This document shows positions 16,974 through 25,500 of a DNA stretch of 38,891 nt, piece after piece. This DNA comes from Actinomycetota bacterium (GTDB lineage Bacteria > Actinomycetota > Actinomycetes > Actinomycetales > Microbacteriaceae): contig CANFVD010000012.1 in NCBI GenBank assembly GCA_947450345.1, positions 1 to 38,891 of the forward strand, read 5' to 3'. Each line of letters begins with the position of its first letter. The stretch's first letter is position 1. The notes below the pieces were generated by a model, which searched no databases, had not been told where the DNA came from, and saw only the letters and a list, made by a program, of their open reading frames with translations. A program made the translations under genes and the position numbers.

Positions 16974-17935
16974 TGAATGTCGCTCCCTGCTGGCGGAACG
17001 ACGTCGAGCAGAATCTGCCCGATGACCGCGCTGGCCGTCACGCCGTCGAACTCTGACTCCGGGTCGAGCACAATGCGGTGCGACAGGACCACGTCAGCGA
17101 GTGCCTTGACGTCGTCGGGAGTTACGTAGGTGCGGCCGTGTGCGAGAGCCCACGTCTTTGAGGCCTTCGTCAGCGACCGGGCACCGCGAACGCTCGCGCC
17201 CATCTGCACCTGCTTTGCCGTGCGCGTGGCCTCGACGAGGCGTCCGATGTAGTCGAAAACCAGCGGGTGCACGAACACGGCACGAGCCATGTCCGACATC
17301 TGCACGAGATCCTTGGTCGTGATGACGCCGCTCAGTTCACCCTTGACCTCAGCCGTGCCTTCAAGAATCTTCACGGTCGCGGCCAGATCCGGGTATCCAA
17401 TGGACGCCTTGAGCATGAAACGGTCCAGCTGTGCCTCCGGCAGACGATAGGTTCCCGCGTGCTCGATGGGGTTCTGCGTGGCAATCACGAGGAACGGTGC
17501 ACCGGTGCTGCGAGTGACTCCATCAACCGTGACCTGGCCTTCTTCCATGGCCTCGAGAAGAGCCGACTGCGTTTTGGGGCTGGCGCGGTTGATCTCATCC
17601 GCAAGCACCACGTTGGCGAAAATGGGGCCCGCGTGAAACTCCCAGGTACCCTTCTTCTGATCGAATACAGATGCGCCCGTGACGTCACCCGGCAGCAGGT
17701 CGGGCGTGAACTGGATGCGCGAACTCGTTCCCTTGAGCGTCTGTGACATGGCGCGGGCTAAAGCGGTCTTACCCGTACCGGGGAAATCCTCTAGGAGAAG
17801 GTGACCTTCACTCACCATGGCGGTAAAGGCCAGCTCGACCACGTGCCGCTTGCCCAACAGGACCTGCTCCACGTTGTCGCAGATGCTCGAGAAAGTGGCT
17901 TGAAACCACTCGCTCTGCTTTTTATTTAATGGCAT
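16970..17935 (-). CDS. MoxR-family AAA ATPase
   Basis: 321 residues, full length for MoxR. Walker A is PGTGKTALA (residues 52-60), Walker B is VVLADEINRA (109-118), and TQSALLEAMEEGQVT follows, with TQNPIEHAGTYRLPEAQLDRF as the sensor region. The C-terminal lid domain includes GASVRGARSLTKASKTWAL. MoxR ATPases behave as chaperone-like remodelers, usually with a VWA or DUF58 partner; here DUF58 is the next gene, translationally coupled through GTGA. The start is ATG behind GAGAGA, 33 nt after the large FN3 gene. Confidence 0.96.
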   Translation of the reverse strand: MPLNKKQSEWFQATFSSICDNVEQVLLGKRHVVELAFTAMVSEGHLLLEDFPGTGKTALARAMSQTLKGTSSRIQFTPDLLPGDVTGASVFDQKKGTWEFHAGPIFANVVLADEINRASPKTQSALLEAMEEGQVTVDGVTRSTGAPFLVIATQNPIEHAGTYRLPEAQLDRFMLKASIGYPDLAATVKILEGTAEVKGELSGVITTKDLVQMSDMARAVFVHPLVFDYIGRLVEATRTAKQVQMGASVRGARSLTKASKTWALAHGRTYVTPDDVKALADVVLSHRIVLDPESEFDGVTASAVIGQILLDVVPPAGSDIQ

Positions 17936-17968
17936 TTCTCTCTCGTTTCTCTTTTGGAACGCTTATCT

Positions 17969-20900
17969 TCACTCGGAGTTGCATGTGACGGGCGACAGTG
18001 TGACCGCTTGAAGACCCGTGAGTCCTGCGGTGGGTCCGCCGCCATCAGGATTTCCTTGCACGTAGACCCGAATCACGATCGAGGCACCGTTTGGGATGGA
18101 CTGATCGTCAGGGATGGCCCAGTTGCTTCCGCTCACACCCATGGGCGAGAACGATGCCCCGCCGTTGGTCGAGAACTCGGGAGGAGATCCCGGAGTCGGG
18201 TCGGTCGGAATTATCTGCCACGCAGGCGCGCCATTCGCGGTGAGTCCGCTGCCCTGGGCATCGAACTGCAATCCGTATCCAAAGGTGCACGTTGCCCCCG
18301 CGGCGAGCGTGACGCCCGTAATTTTCATCTGCTGCTTTCTCAGCGGATCCGCAAAACCCACGGTGGTCGCGCCCGGGCTGCAGGACGCCCCGGTGATTGT
18401 GCAGTAGCGCACGTAGTACGTGGGTTCAGAGTTACCGAACGTCGAATCCTGAAGATTGTTTTGCCACCACGTTCGGCTTGCGCCGGAACTGGGGGGATCT
18501 GCCGAGAACTCGGCCCGCAGTCCGGAAGGCATGGTGGGTTGAGAAACAATCTTTGCGTACCAGGCGAGGCCGTTGGGGCCGCTGTTGTCGGAAGACCTGT
18601 TTACCGCATACGTAAACTCACCCGAACTCGGATCAGCCAGCGTCGACACCACCGAACCGGCAAGAGATTTCGTGCCAAAGGCGTTTGAATAGCAGACCTT
18701 TGAGTTGTAGGACTGCTGTTGCGCCAAGCCTTCGATGTGCACACTTGATGTCCACGACCGGACGGAATCCTGATCTGATCCCTCGCGCGTCGGTTCGGAA
18801 GAAATTGTCGACGGTGTTGCGTTTATTGAAACAGGGGCAGGAACCCGAGGATTTGCCGCGTCATTGACCTGATCAACACATGTCGGTTCCGTTGAGCCTG
18901 AAGGCCACAATGCGACAATAAAACTTCCCGTATTGAGTGAGTAATTTCGGTTCGAAACAGTCACCGTGAGATCAGTCTCGAACGTTGCCGCTCCACCCGA
19001 CTGAACGGGCGTGCCCTGCACAACGAGTGATCCGATGGTCGGGCTACCGGCGACTCGCACATTCCACGTGGTCGAAGAATCCGCTCCGGAGGTCGTAGGC
19101 GGCGGAACGCGTCCCATTGCCGTAATGACGATTCGGGAGCTCTCCCCTACCGAAGCCACAACGTTGTTCACGGTAAAGGTGCTGCCGTCGACCGGTCGGT
19201 AGATTGCGGCCTGTCCTTCGCCCTGAATCTTGTATTGAGTCACGAGTGAATCAGCGACGGGATTGATGGTCATGCGAACCGCGCCACGCGCGTCCGTCGT
19301 GATTGTGGGATCAAAGATTGTCTCGGCCGATTCGACGACGTCCGGCGTAATCGCCAGCGGGGCGCGGTACGCGTAGGCATTTGACACGGTCGCCGCATTT
19401 GCCGACTCGCCAATGGCATTCTTGGCAGTAACCCGGAACGTGTGATTATCCGCCTCGTTCGTTCCGTCGTAGGGGTTGAGACCGTTTATCTCGCACTCCT
19501 GGTCCACCGTCTCGCGTCCGGTGGGAACTTCACAGCTCAGTGCAACATGAAAATCACCGTCCATGTAAATCTCGTAAGACTCAAGTCTCGGCGCCGCCTG
19601 GCCAGCCTGCCCGGGTGAAATGCTAAGGGTGACTGAGTTTTCGCCGAATTTCGACTGGCGCGCCGCCGCAGGGGCTGCCGGAGGACCCTCCAGCGTGAAG
19701 TTGAGTGTTCCGCTACCGTTTTGCTCATTCTGGTCAAGAACGAGATAAGTGATGTTGGGGCAGTTGACGCCCTGGACTTTGGCGCCAGCGTCCCAGGTCG
19801 CTTCGATTGAGTTTGCCGTTGCTGTCAGACGCACCGAACCACACATCATGACATTGTCTTCGCGGTCATACTCGGGAGACCCACCCCGGTAGCCAAAGGG
19901 GGCAAAATTCGGATTGTTCCCCGGGCTCCACGGATCATACGCCCCACGCATCTCGCTCTTGGCGATTGTGCACGAACCCGTGTTTGATTGACACGTCTTT
20001 GTAATCGAACCGCCGACCGGTCCGCCGTTGAGCTGCGCGCCCACCACCAACACCAACGGCGCCGCCTCGGTTCCGGGATGATCAGGGATGGTCACAATGA
20101 CTTCTGCCTTGGTGCCCGGAGCGCTTTGGGCCTTCGCCGTAATGGAGAGAACCTTATCCTGCTCCTTCCACGAAATTTCGAAGTCGTCTCCCGCATCCGA
20201 AACGGCGTATTTGAGGGCCTGTATGTCGGCCTCCTTGCCAGGCCATGTGGTCATGTTACGAAGGTCAAACTCCTGAGTGCCGAGTTTTCCCGGAGAGATG
20301 GTCAATTTGCGGGAAGCGAGTTCGGGCTCGGGGTTCACGGGAATGACGGTGATGGGAACGAGAAGACGAGTATACGAATCGGAACCCACCAGTCGCGCAG
20401 GCACAACACACCCGTCTTCCCAAGGTTTCCCCTTACCTGCCGAATAGGTGAACGAGGTTCCCCCGGCCGACGAGCACTTCCCCTGTTCGCGGTCACCCAG
20501 AGACTCGATGCTGGCCGAATCAACCTCAACATTCATTCCCGCAGGAAGCCTGAGGAGATCATTGAGATTCCACGTCTTCGATTCATCTTCGTTTACCGAT
20601 TGACGGGCCGTGTTTGGATCGAGTGACAGCAGCGCGTCCTTCTGGCTGGGAACATGCATAAAGCCATAGGTCACGACTTCCGAACCCGCAAAGTCCTTGC
20701 CCTGGACCTTGAACACAACGAGGTCACCGTCAACGGGTGCACTACCGGAAACTTTGCTGCCAGAAACAGAGTAGGAACCCTGTGAGCGTTCTATCGAGAG
20801 GGTGAGATTTTCAACACTTCCCGAACTCCACGACACGTGATCTGTCAATACGTCAATGCCGCCCGGCAACTGCGAAATCTGCTCAAAACTGAGGAACGTA

Positions 20901-23900
20901 TCGGAGACCACGGGGTACGAAGCCGCGCCGGTGTCGGTGACCTTGACCACAATGGTTCCGGTTGCCACGTTGCCGTCGGCATCCTCGACGGTATAAATGA
21001 AATCCATACTCCCGGGTTCCGGGGTCCCCGAGAATGTCACCAAAAGATTGTTTATCTCTTTATTCCAATCGACCGCATCTGCCCATTCTTTATAGAGTGT
21101 GTCCTCAGTTGCCCGGTTGGGCGTCACACTCAGAATGGTGAGGCCCTTGTTAAGGGGATCAAAGTCGTTGCCCGTGGGCGAAATGACTGCTTTCGAGTCG
21201 GCGCCCGGCGCCACCTCAACATAGTCAGACAAGGTCACCGGGCCAGGTTCGGGCTTGTCGGCGGTAATAGCGATGCGAACCATGCCTTCGCCGGATTCAC
21301 CCTTGGAATCCTTGACCGTGTAGGTAAAGGAATCTTGTCCCGTCGCGCCCGCGCGACTGGAATAGACAATGGCGCTGCGATCGTTGGAAACGGTGGCGAA
21401 GCCTTCACCCCCCCCGTCAGGAATTCCGAGGCCAATGAGGTTGACCGAATCGCCGTCGGGGTCCATCTGACTGAAATCGAGCGGGATGGTTACGCTGCCC
21501 CCGGCGATCACTTGACCGACCAGCGTTGGCGGTTGGGGAGCTTTGTTCGATGACGCGTCCTTGACAGAAACAACCAGTTTTGCTTGAGCTGTCACCGAGG
21601 GATTTCCGCGCACGAACAATGAATAACTGCACGTCACAGTGCCCGCTATTGCTGGAGCAAGCACGCGCATGCGATTGTTGGACGCAAAGACGATGGCGCC
21701 TTCGGCCTCGTCGCACGTCACCGAATCAGGGGCGAGGTCGAGCACAGCCCCGGCTGGGCCAGCGTCGTTGGCGAGCACATCCACGTCGATCTGACCGCCC
21801 GCACGCACAACCACTTGGTCGTCAAGACCGACCGGTGGCTGCGATGCCGGTGGCGAGAGGAGATAAACGCTTGCCTCGCCTGTAGCCGTGTATCTGGCCT
21901 CTCCCGATCCGTCGGAAACGGTGTAAGTCACGCGTCCAATGAGTCCGGGGAGTCCCGTGCTCGTCGAACCTCGCACGCGAATGTGCCCTTGATCGATGGG
22001 GTCGGCAAAGAGGGGTGCTCCGGGTAGCGCATGAAGCTCGATGTTGGTCGTCAACAACGCCCGCCCACTGGGATTCATGGTGGCCGAGAGGACATCAATC
22101 ACCGTGTCTGCGTTGGGGGTCAAGAAGACCGAAACCGGGGCTGTAGTGACTCCGGCGCTTTCAGCGGGGACCACACTCATTCGAATCGTTGACTTGACCG
22201 ATGATTTACCAGATGTGACGGTGAGTGAGACGTAATACTCACCCGCGGTTTGTGACAGAAATGTGAACTCTGTGGGTGCAATTGTCGCCAGCTCAACATC
22301 TTGATTCTGTCCGGTCGTTTCTAGCTGCGAGATGGTGGGGGCCTCGGTAATGCCCGCGAGACGAGGCGCCACGTCCACCGTGACGCGTTCGCCGACCGAG
22401 GTCGTGACCACAAATGGGGTGAGCGACAGTGACGGCTCGGGCGATACGGTAATGGAGAGTGTTTCGTCCGTCCACGCGCCCTCAACGTCGGTCACCCGAA
22501 CCTTCAGAGGGATGGAGGTCACTTCGGTGACATTAGGAGCGCGGAACGAGATGGTGCCGTCCGGCGAGATTCCGGCCTGACCGAGCCCGCTGTCGTTAGT
22601 CACCGATTCAATAAAGAATTGATCACCGTCTGGGTCTACCCAGCCGGATAGGAAGGGAACCTTGACGGTACCTTGGGAAGCCACCTGAACACTCGGCCAC
22701 TTTTGCAGACATCCGCCGGGAAGCTTGCCGCACCACACTGGGGGTTCATTACGGCCTTGGTCGAAGGGAATGACGCGGATCTGCACTGTCGCAGGGTCGG
22801 AATTGAGTCCGTCTGCGGACGTTCCATCGGTCACGACGTAACTAAAAGAGGTCGCCCCTGAGGCTCCCGCCGGCACGTTGAGGATCAGCGCTTGAGAGTT
22901 GTTCGCTACCGAGACAGCCCCGAAAGCACCATCTAGGCCGCCCACCTGCGAAGGAACGATTGTCAAAACATCGTTGTTTGCATCGTGGTCATTGAGGAGA
23001 ACGGGAAGGGTCACGAGTTGACCGGGACGGACCCCGAAATCGTCTGGTTCGGCAACCGGCTTCTTGGGCGAGGTAATCTCTGTTACTTGAGCCTCACTGC
23101 TGGTTCGATCCGTCGTGAGGTCGTCCAACGACCAATCCTGGGAGCTGGGAATCAGTTCTCCGTCGGGAACTGTCCAGGTCCATCCCGTGGAAACTTCGTT
23201 CAGTACGATGGCGTTTTGGCTCGCCTGGAAAGTAGGCGCCACTAAATCCCGTGGAAGCTCTTTTCCCCCGAAATCCAGTGGAATCGGGGTGAGATCGCTG
23301 GCATCTACCAGCACGCCGTCCGTGCCTGCTCCCGGAAGCCACGCGCCGAACATGTGATCTGTGAAATCTCTCGGGCGAGCTGGCGTTCCGGCAGCCTCGA
23401 ATACGAGAGTCGGCGACGGCTCTCCCGACAGTGGCACACTAATGAGTCCCACATCTGAAGCAAGATAGGCGATATCGCGGGCCGGCCCGGGGACTTGGAG
23501 CACAGTACCTTTGCCAAATTCGGACCCCAGCGTGACGGGATCCTGCCCCGGCGTCCACACCTGCGACGTGTCCTGATTGAGCAAAATCCACTTTTCGCCG
23601 ACAGTGGATAACTGGAGGGTTCCTTTGTCAGGCCCCTCGGGCACATCCTCTTCCACGACATTCGTTGTTCCCGCGGCTGGGGTGAAAACTCGAATACTTT
23701 TGTCGGTCGGGCTATAGAGGTAGACGAGTCCAGAGTCCGATACCGCAACAGCCCGGAAAGCAACGGAAGTCTCTGCCGCGGAGGGTCCGGATGAAGTGGT
23801 TGGTACCTGAACCGGAGGGGCCAAAACGCCACCGGTAAGCTGTGACACGGACACCGTGCCATCGCCACCTAGGTAAGCCACGACACCGCGTCCGCTGGCC

Positions 23901-24286
23901 ACATCGACTGTGTCCGCTGGTGCTTTAACTAAACTGCTTTTGTCTTTCGTGAGGTCAACCGGTTGACCAGGATTTACCTTGGCAACGCTGCCATTACCGT
24001 CGGCAAAGACAAAAAGGCTGCTTGAATCTTGCATCAAGCCTGTGGGCAGATCGACACTGTAGGCGCCGGAAAGCTCTTTGTTTGAGGTATTGACTTGGCC
24101 GTATCTTTGTTCAGTGCTGTTATTCTGCAACACCCACACGCTCGACGAGTTGACCGGAACCTCTTGGACGTTAAAGCCCTCCGCCACGATAGCGACACCG
24201 GCAATGACAGCGACCATCGCGACAATGGCCGTCGACTGCCAGATCCAGCGTCGGCGAAGAACCGCCGACTTCCCCCCAAGTGCCAT
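17969..24286 (-). CDS. 2,105-residue membrane-anchored protein with propeller-like, tandem Ig/cadherin-like and FN3 domains
   Basis: A short basic cytosolic N-terminus (about 14 residues) is followed by one membrane helix (16-36), so nearly all of the protein is outside the cell. Residues 45-400 contain repeated short strands (SSVWVLQ, SLFVFAD, GVVAYLGG, GLVYLYS) suggesting a beta-propeller. From about 415 to 1500 come tandem Ig/cadherin-like repeats, visible as DDFGVRPGQLVTLPVLLND, DDQVVVRAGGQIDVDVLAND, QMDPDGDSVNL and similar Asp-rich boundaries that may bind calcium. Residues 1537-1640 form a fibronectin type III domain ending HTFRVTAKNAIGESANAA. There is no LPxTG or C-terminal helix. This corresponds to the 'fn3' gene of bifidobacterial PFNA clusters, though much larger. 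The ATG directly follows the kinase TAG, indicating coupled synthesis. A role in adhesion or surface sensing is inferred. Confidence 0.88.
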   Translation of the reverse strand: MALGGKSAVLRRRWIWQSTAIVAMVAVIAGVAIVAEGFNVQEVPVNSSSVWVLQNNSTEQRYGQVNTSNKELSGAYSVDLPTGLMQDSSSLFVFADGNGSVAKVNPGQPVDLTKDKSSLVKAPADTVDVASGRGVVAYLGGDGTVSVSQLTGGVLAPPVQVPTTSSGPSAAETSVAFRAVAVSDSGLVYLYSPTDKSIRVFTPAAGTTNVVEEDVPEGPDKGTLQLSTVGEKWILLNQDTSQVWTPGQDPVTLGSEFGKGTVLQVPGPARDIAYLASDVGLISVPLSGEPSPTLVFEAAGTPARPRDFTDHMFGAWLPGAGTDGVLVDASDLTPIPLDFGGKELPRDLVAPTFQASQNAIVLNEVSTGWTWTVPDGELIPSSQDWSLDDLTTDRTSSEAQVTEITSPKKPVAEPDDFGVRPGQLVTLPVLLNDHDANNDVLTIVPSQVGGLDGAFGAVSVANNSQALILNVPAGASGATSFSYVVTDGTSADGLNSDPATVQIRVIPFDQGRNEPPVWCGKLPGGCLQKWPSVQVASQGTVKVPFLSGWVDPDGDQFFIESVTNDSGLGQAGISPDGTISFRAPNVTEVTSIPLKVRVTDVEGAWTDETLSITVSPEPSLSLTPFVVTTSVGERVTVDVAPRLAGITEAPTISQLETTGQNQDVELATIAPTEFTFLSQTAGEYYVSLTVTSGKSSVKSTIRMSVVPAESAGVTTAPVSVFLTPNADTVIDVLSATMNPSGRALLTTNIELHALPGAPLFADPIDQGHIRVRGSTSTGLPGLIGRVTYTVSDGSGEARYTATGEASVYLLSPPASQPPVGLDDQVVVRAGGQIDVDVLANDAGPAGAVLDLAPDSVTCDEAEGAIVFASNNRMRVLAPAIAGTVTCSYSLFVRGNPSVTAQAKLVVSVKDASSNKAPQPPTLVGQVIAGGSVTIPLDFSQMDPDGDSVNLIGLGIPDGGGEGFATVSNDRSAIVYSSRAGATGQDSFTYTVKDSKGESGEGMVRIAITADKPEPGPVTLSDYVEVAPGADSKAVISPTGNDFDPLNKGLTILSVTPNRATEDTLYKEWADAVDWNKEINNLLVTFSGTPEPGSMDFIYTVEDADGNVATGTIVVKVTDTGAASYPVVSDTFLSFEQISQLPGGIDVLTDHVSWSSGSVENLTLSIERSQGSYSVSGSKVSGSAPVDGDLVVFKVQGKDFAGSEVVTYGFMHVPSQKDALLSLDPNTARQSVNEDESKTWNLNDLLRLPAGMNVEVDSASIESLGDREQGKCSSAGGTSFTYSAGKGKPWEDGCVVPARLVGSDSYTRLLVPITVIPVNPEPELASRKLTISPGKLGTQEFDLRNMTTWPGKEADIQALKYAVSDAGDDFEISWKEQDKVLSITAKAQSAPGTKAEVIVTIPDHPGTEAAPLVLVVGAQLNGGPVGGSITKTCQSNTGSCTIAKSEMRGAYDPWSPGNNPNFAPFGYRGGSPEYDREDNVMMCGSVRLTATANSIEATWDAGAKVQGVNCPNITYLVLDQNEQNGSGTLNFTLEGPPAAPAAARQSKFGENSVTLSISPGQAGQAAPRLESYEIYMDGDFHVALSCEVPTGRETVDQECEINGLNPYDGTNEADNHTFRVTAKNAIGESANAATVSNAYAYRAPLAITPDVVESAETIFDPTITTDARGAVRMTINPVADSLVTQYKIQGEGQAAIYRPVDGSTFTVNNVVASVGESSRIVITAMGRVPPPTTSGADSSTTWNVRVAGSPTIGSLVVQGTPVQSGGAATFETDLTVTVSNRNYSLNTGSFIVALWPSGSTEPTCVDQVNDAANPRVPAPVSINATPSTISSEPTREGSDQDSVRSWTSSVHIEGLAQQQSYNSKVCYSNAFGTKSLAGSVVSTLADPSSGEFTYAVNRSSDNSGPNGLAWYAKIVSQPTMPSGLRAEFSADPPSSGASRTWWQNNLQDSTFGNSEPTYYVRYCTITGASCSPGATTVGFADPLRKQQMKITGVTLAAGATCTFGYGLQFDAQGSGLTANGAPAWQIIPTDPTPGSPPEFSTNGGASFSPMGVSGSNWAIPDDQSIPNGASIVIRVYVQGNPDGGGPTAGLTGLQAVTLSPVTCNSE

Positions 24287-25426
24287 CTACCCGAATACCC
24301 CCACGGCAGACATTACTCCTATGGTGATGCCGAAACTGACTATGGCAATCCCCAAAATCACCACGAGCAATTTACCCGTTGATCCGAGACGAATCCCTCG
24401 TCGTCGCGATCCCACTGCGTCTTCGGGATTCTCGCGACGCTTGACCGACTTCTGGACCTTTGGCCGGCGCGTTGTCGATACGGAAACCTCACTTATGGTC
24501 ACGCCCCGGAGTTTGTCGTCGTCGAAATTGATGTCGGATCCGGCGGCCCACTGATCGACGACAACCTCGAGTTGGGTGGGACGAATGCCCAAAGCCTGCT
24601 GCGTCTCTTGAAGTTCCATGGCGAATTCGAGCATCGAAACCTGGCGCTGCGCCGGGTTCTTCATCATGGACTTGAGCAGGACGTGTTCAACCTCTACCGG
24701 AATACCCTTCTGAGGGATTGAGACGTATTGCGCTTTTTCAATGCGCTTTTTCAAATCGTTTCGGCCGTTCAACCCGCTGTCCTCGACCTCAAACGGCGAG
24801 CGCCCCGCGATGAGCGAATAGATCGTTGCTCCGAGAGACCACACCTCGCTGGCCACGGTTCCCGTGGTCGATTCACTCACGACCTCAGGGGAGCTCCACG
24901 GCACCGACATCGCAAAAACCTGGTTCTGGGAATCCCCCAAGAGACTCGTGGCAATTCCAAAGTCGGAGAGCACCGGTGAACCAAAACTCGTCTTGAGGAT
25001 GTTCGACGGCTTAACGTCGCGGTGCAAAACACCCATCCGATGCGCGGTCTCCAACGCCGACGCCATCTTCACGCCAATGTTGAGCGCGTCACCCACGCTG
25101 AGAGGGGACTTTCGAAAAGCCCGACCATAGCCATCCGGACAGTGTTCCATCACGAGGTAGGGGCGGCCATCGGCGGACACACTCGCGTCATACACCGTGA
25201 GGATCGAGGGATGGGCGCTGAGCTGCGCCATGATGTCGGCCTCAGCGTTGAAAAGACGGAGAACATCGGGATCAATAAAGTCTTTGAGGAGCACCTTGAC
25301 AGCTACCTGGCGTCGTGGCATGTCCTGCTGAAAAAGGAAAACGTCGGCGAATCCACCAGCACCCAAAGGGCGCACGGGGGCGTATCCCGAGATGACGGGC
25401 GGGTTAGACGGCAAGCGACTCGGCAT
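24287..25426 (-). CDS. Membrane Ser/Thr protein kinase without an external sensor domain (Pkb2-like)
   Basis: The start is ATG at 25426 behind AAGGGGGAT; a longer frame to 25468 lacks support. 379 residues with a complete kinase domain: glycine loop GAGGFADVF (22-30), Lys44 in VAVKVLL, Glu62, HRDVKPSNIL (135-144) and DFG (155-157). The activation segment is unusual: the common GTxxYxSPE is replaced by MSVPWSSPE, with Ser in place of the usual Thr. A juxtamembrane region (about 285-350) rich in Ser/Thr and basic residues precedes one helix (352-374) and only about five external residues. There are no PASTA repeats, so the signal must come from a partner, plausibly the abutting FN3 protein or the LRV protein. 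It heads the kinase-FN3-AAA-DUF58-transglutaminase order known from bifidobacterial PFNA loci. Confidence 0.94.
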   Translation of the reverse strand: MPSRLPSNPPVISGYAPVRPLGAGGFADVFLFQQDMPRRQVAVKVLLKDFIDPDVLRLFNAEADIMAQLSAHPSILTVYDASVSADGRPYLVMEHCPDGYGRAFRKSPLSVGDALNIGVKMASALETAHRMGVLHRDVKPSNILKTSFGSPVLSDFGIATSLLGDSQNQVFAMSVPWSSPEVVSESTTGTVASEVWSLGATIYSLIAGRSPFEVEDSGLNGRNDLKKRIEKAQYVSIPQKGIPVEVEHVLLKSMMKNPAQRQVSMLEFAMELQETQQALGIRPTQLEVVVDQWAAGSDINFDDDKLRGVTISEVSVSTTRRPKVQKSVKRRENPEDAVGSRRRGIRLGSTGKLLVVILGIAIVSFGITIGVMSAVGVFG

Positions 25427-25500
25427 CAGGCGATCCCCCTTTCGAGCCGGATTTAAACAACATAGCAACTCGCGCGGACAGTCGCGACCATGGTGAAGGT
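25427..25500 (-). other. 74-nt spacer before the kinase gene
   Basis: This is one of the few non-overlapping junctions in the cluster. On the minus strand a TATGTT (TAnnnT) sequence could act as a -10 box, but no convincing -35 box lies at the right distance. An internal promoter for the kinase-to-scaffold part of the cluster is possible but not demonstrated by sequence. Confidence 0.25.
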
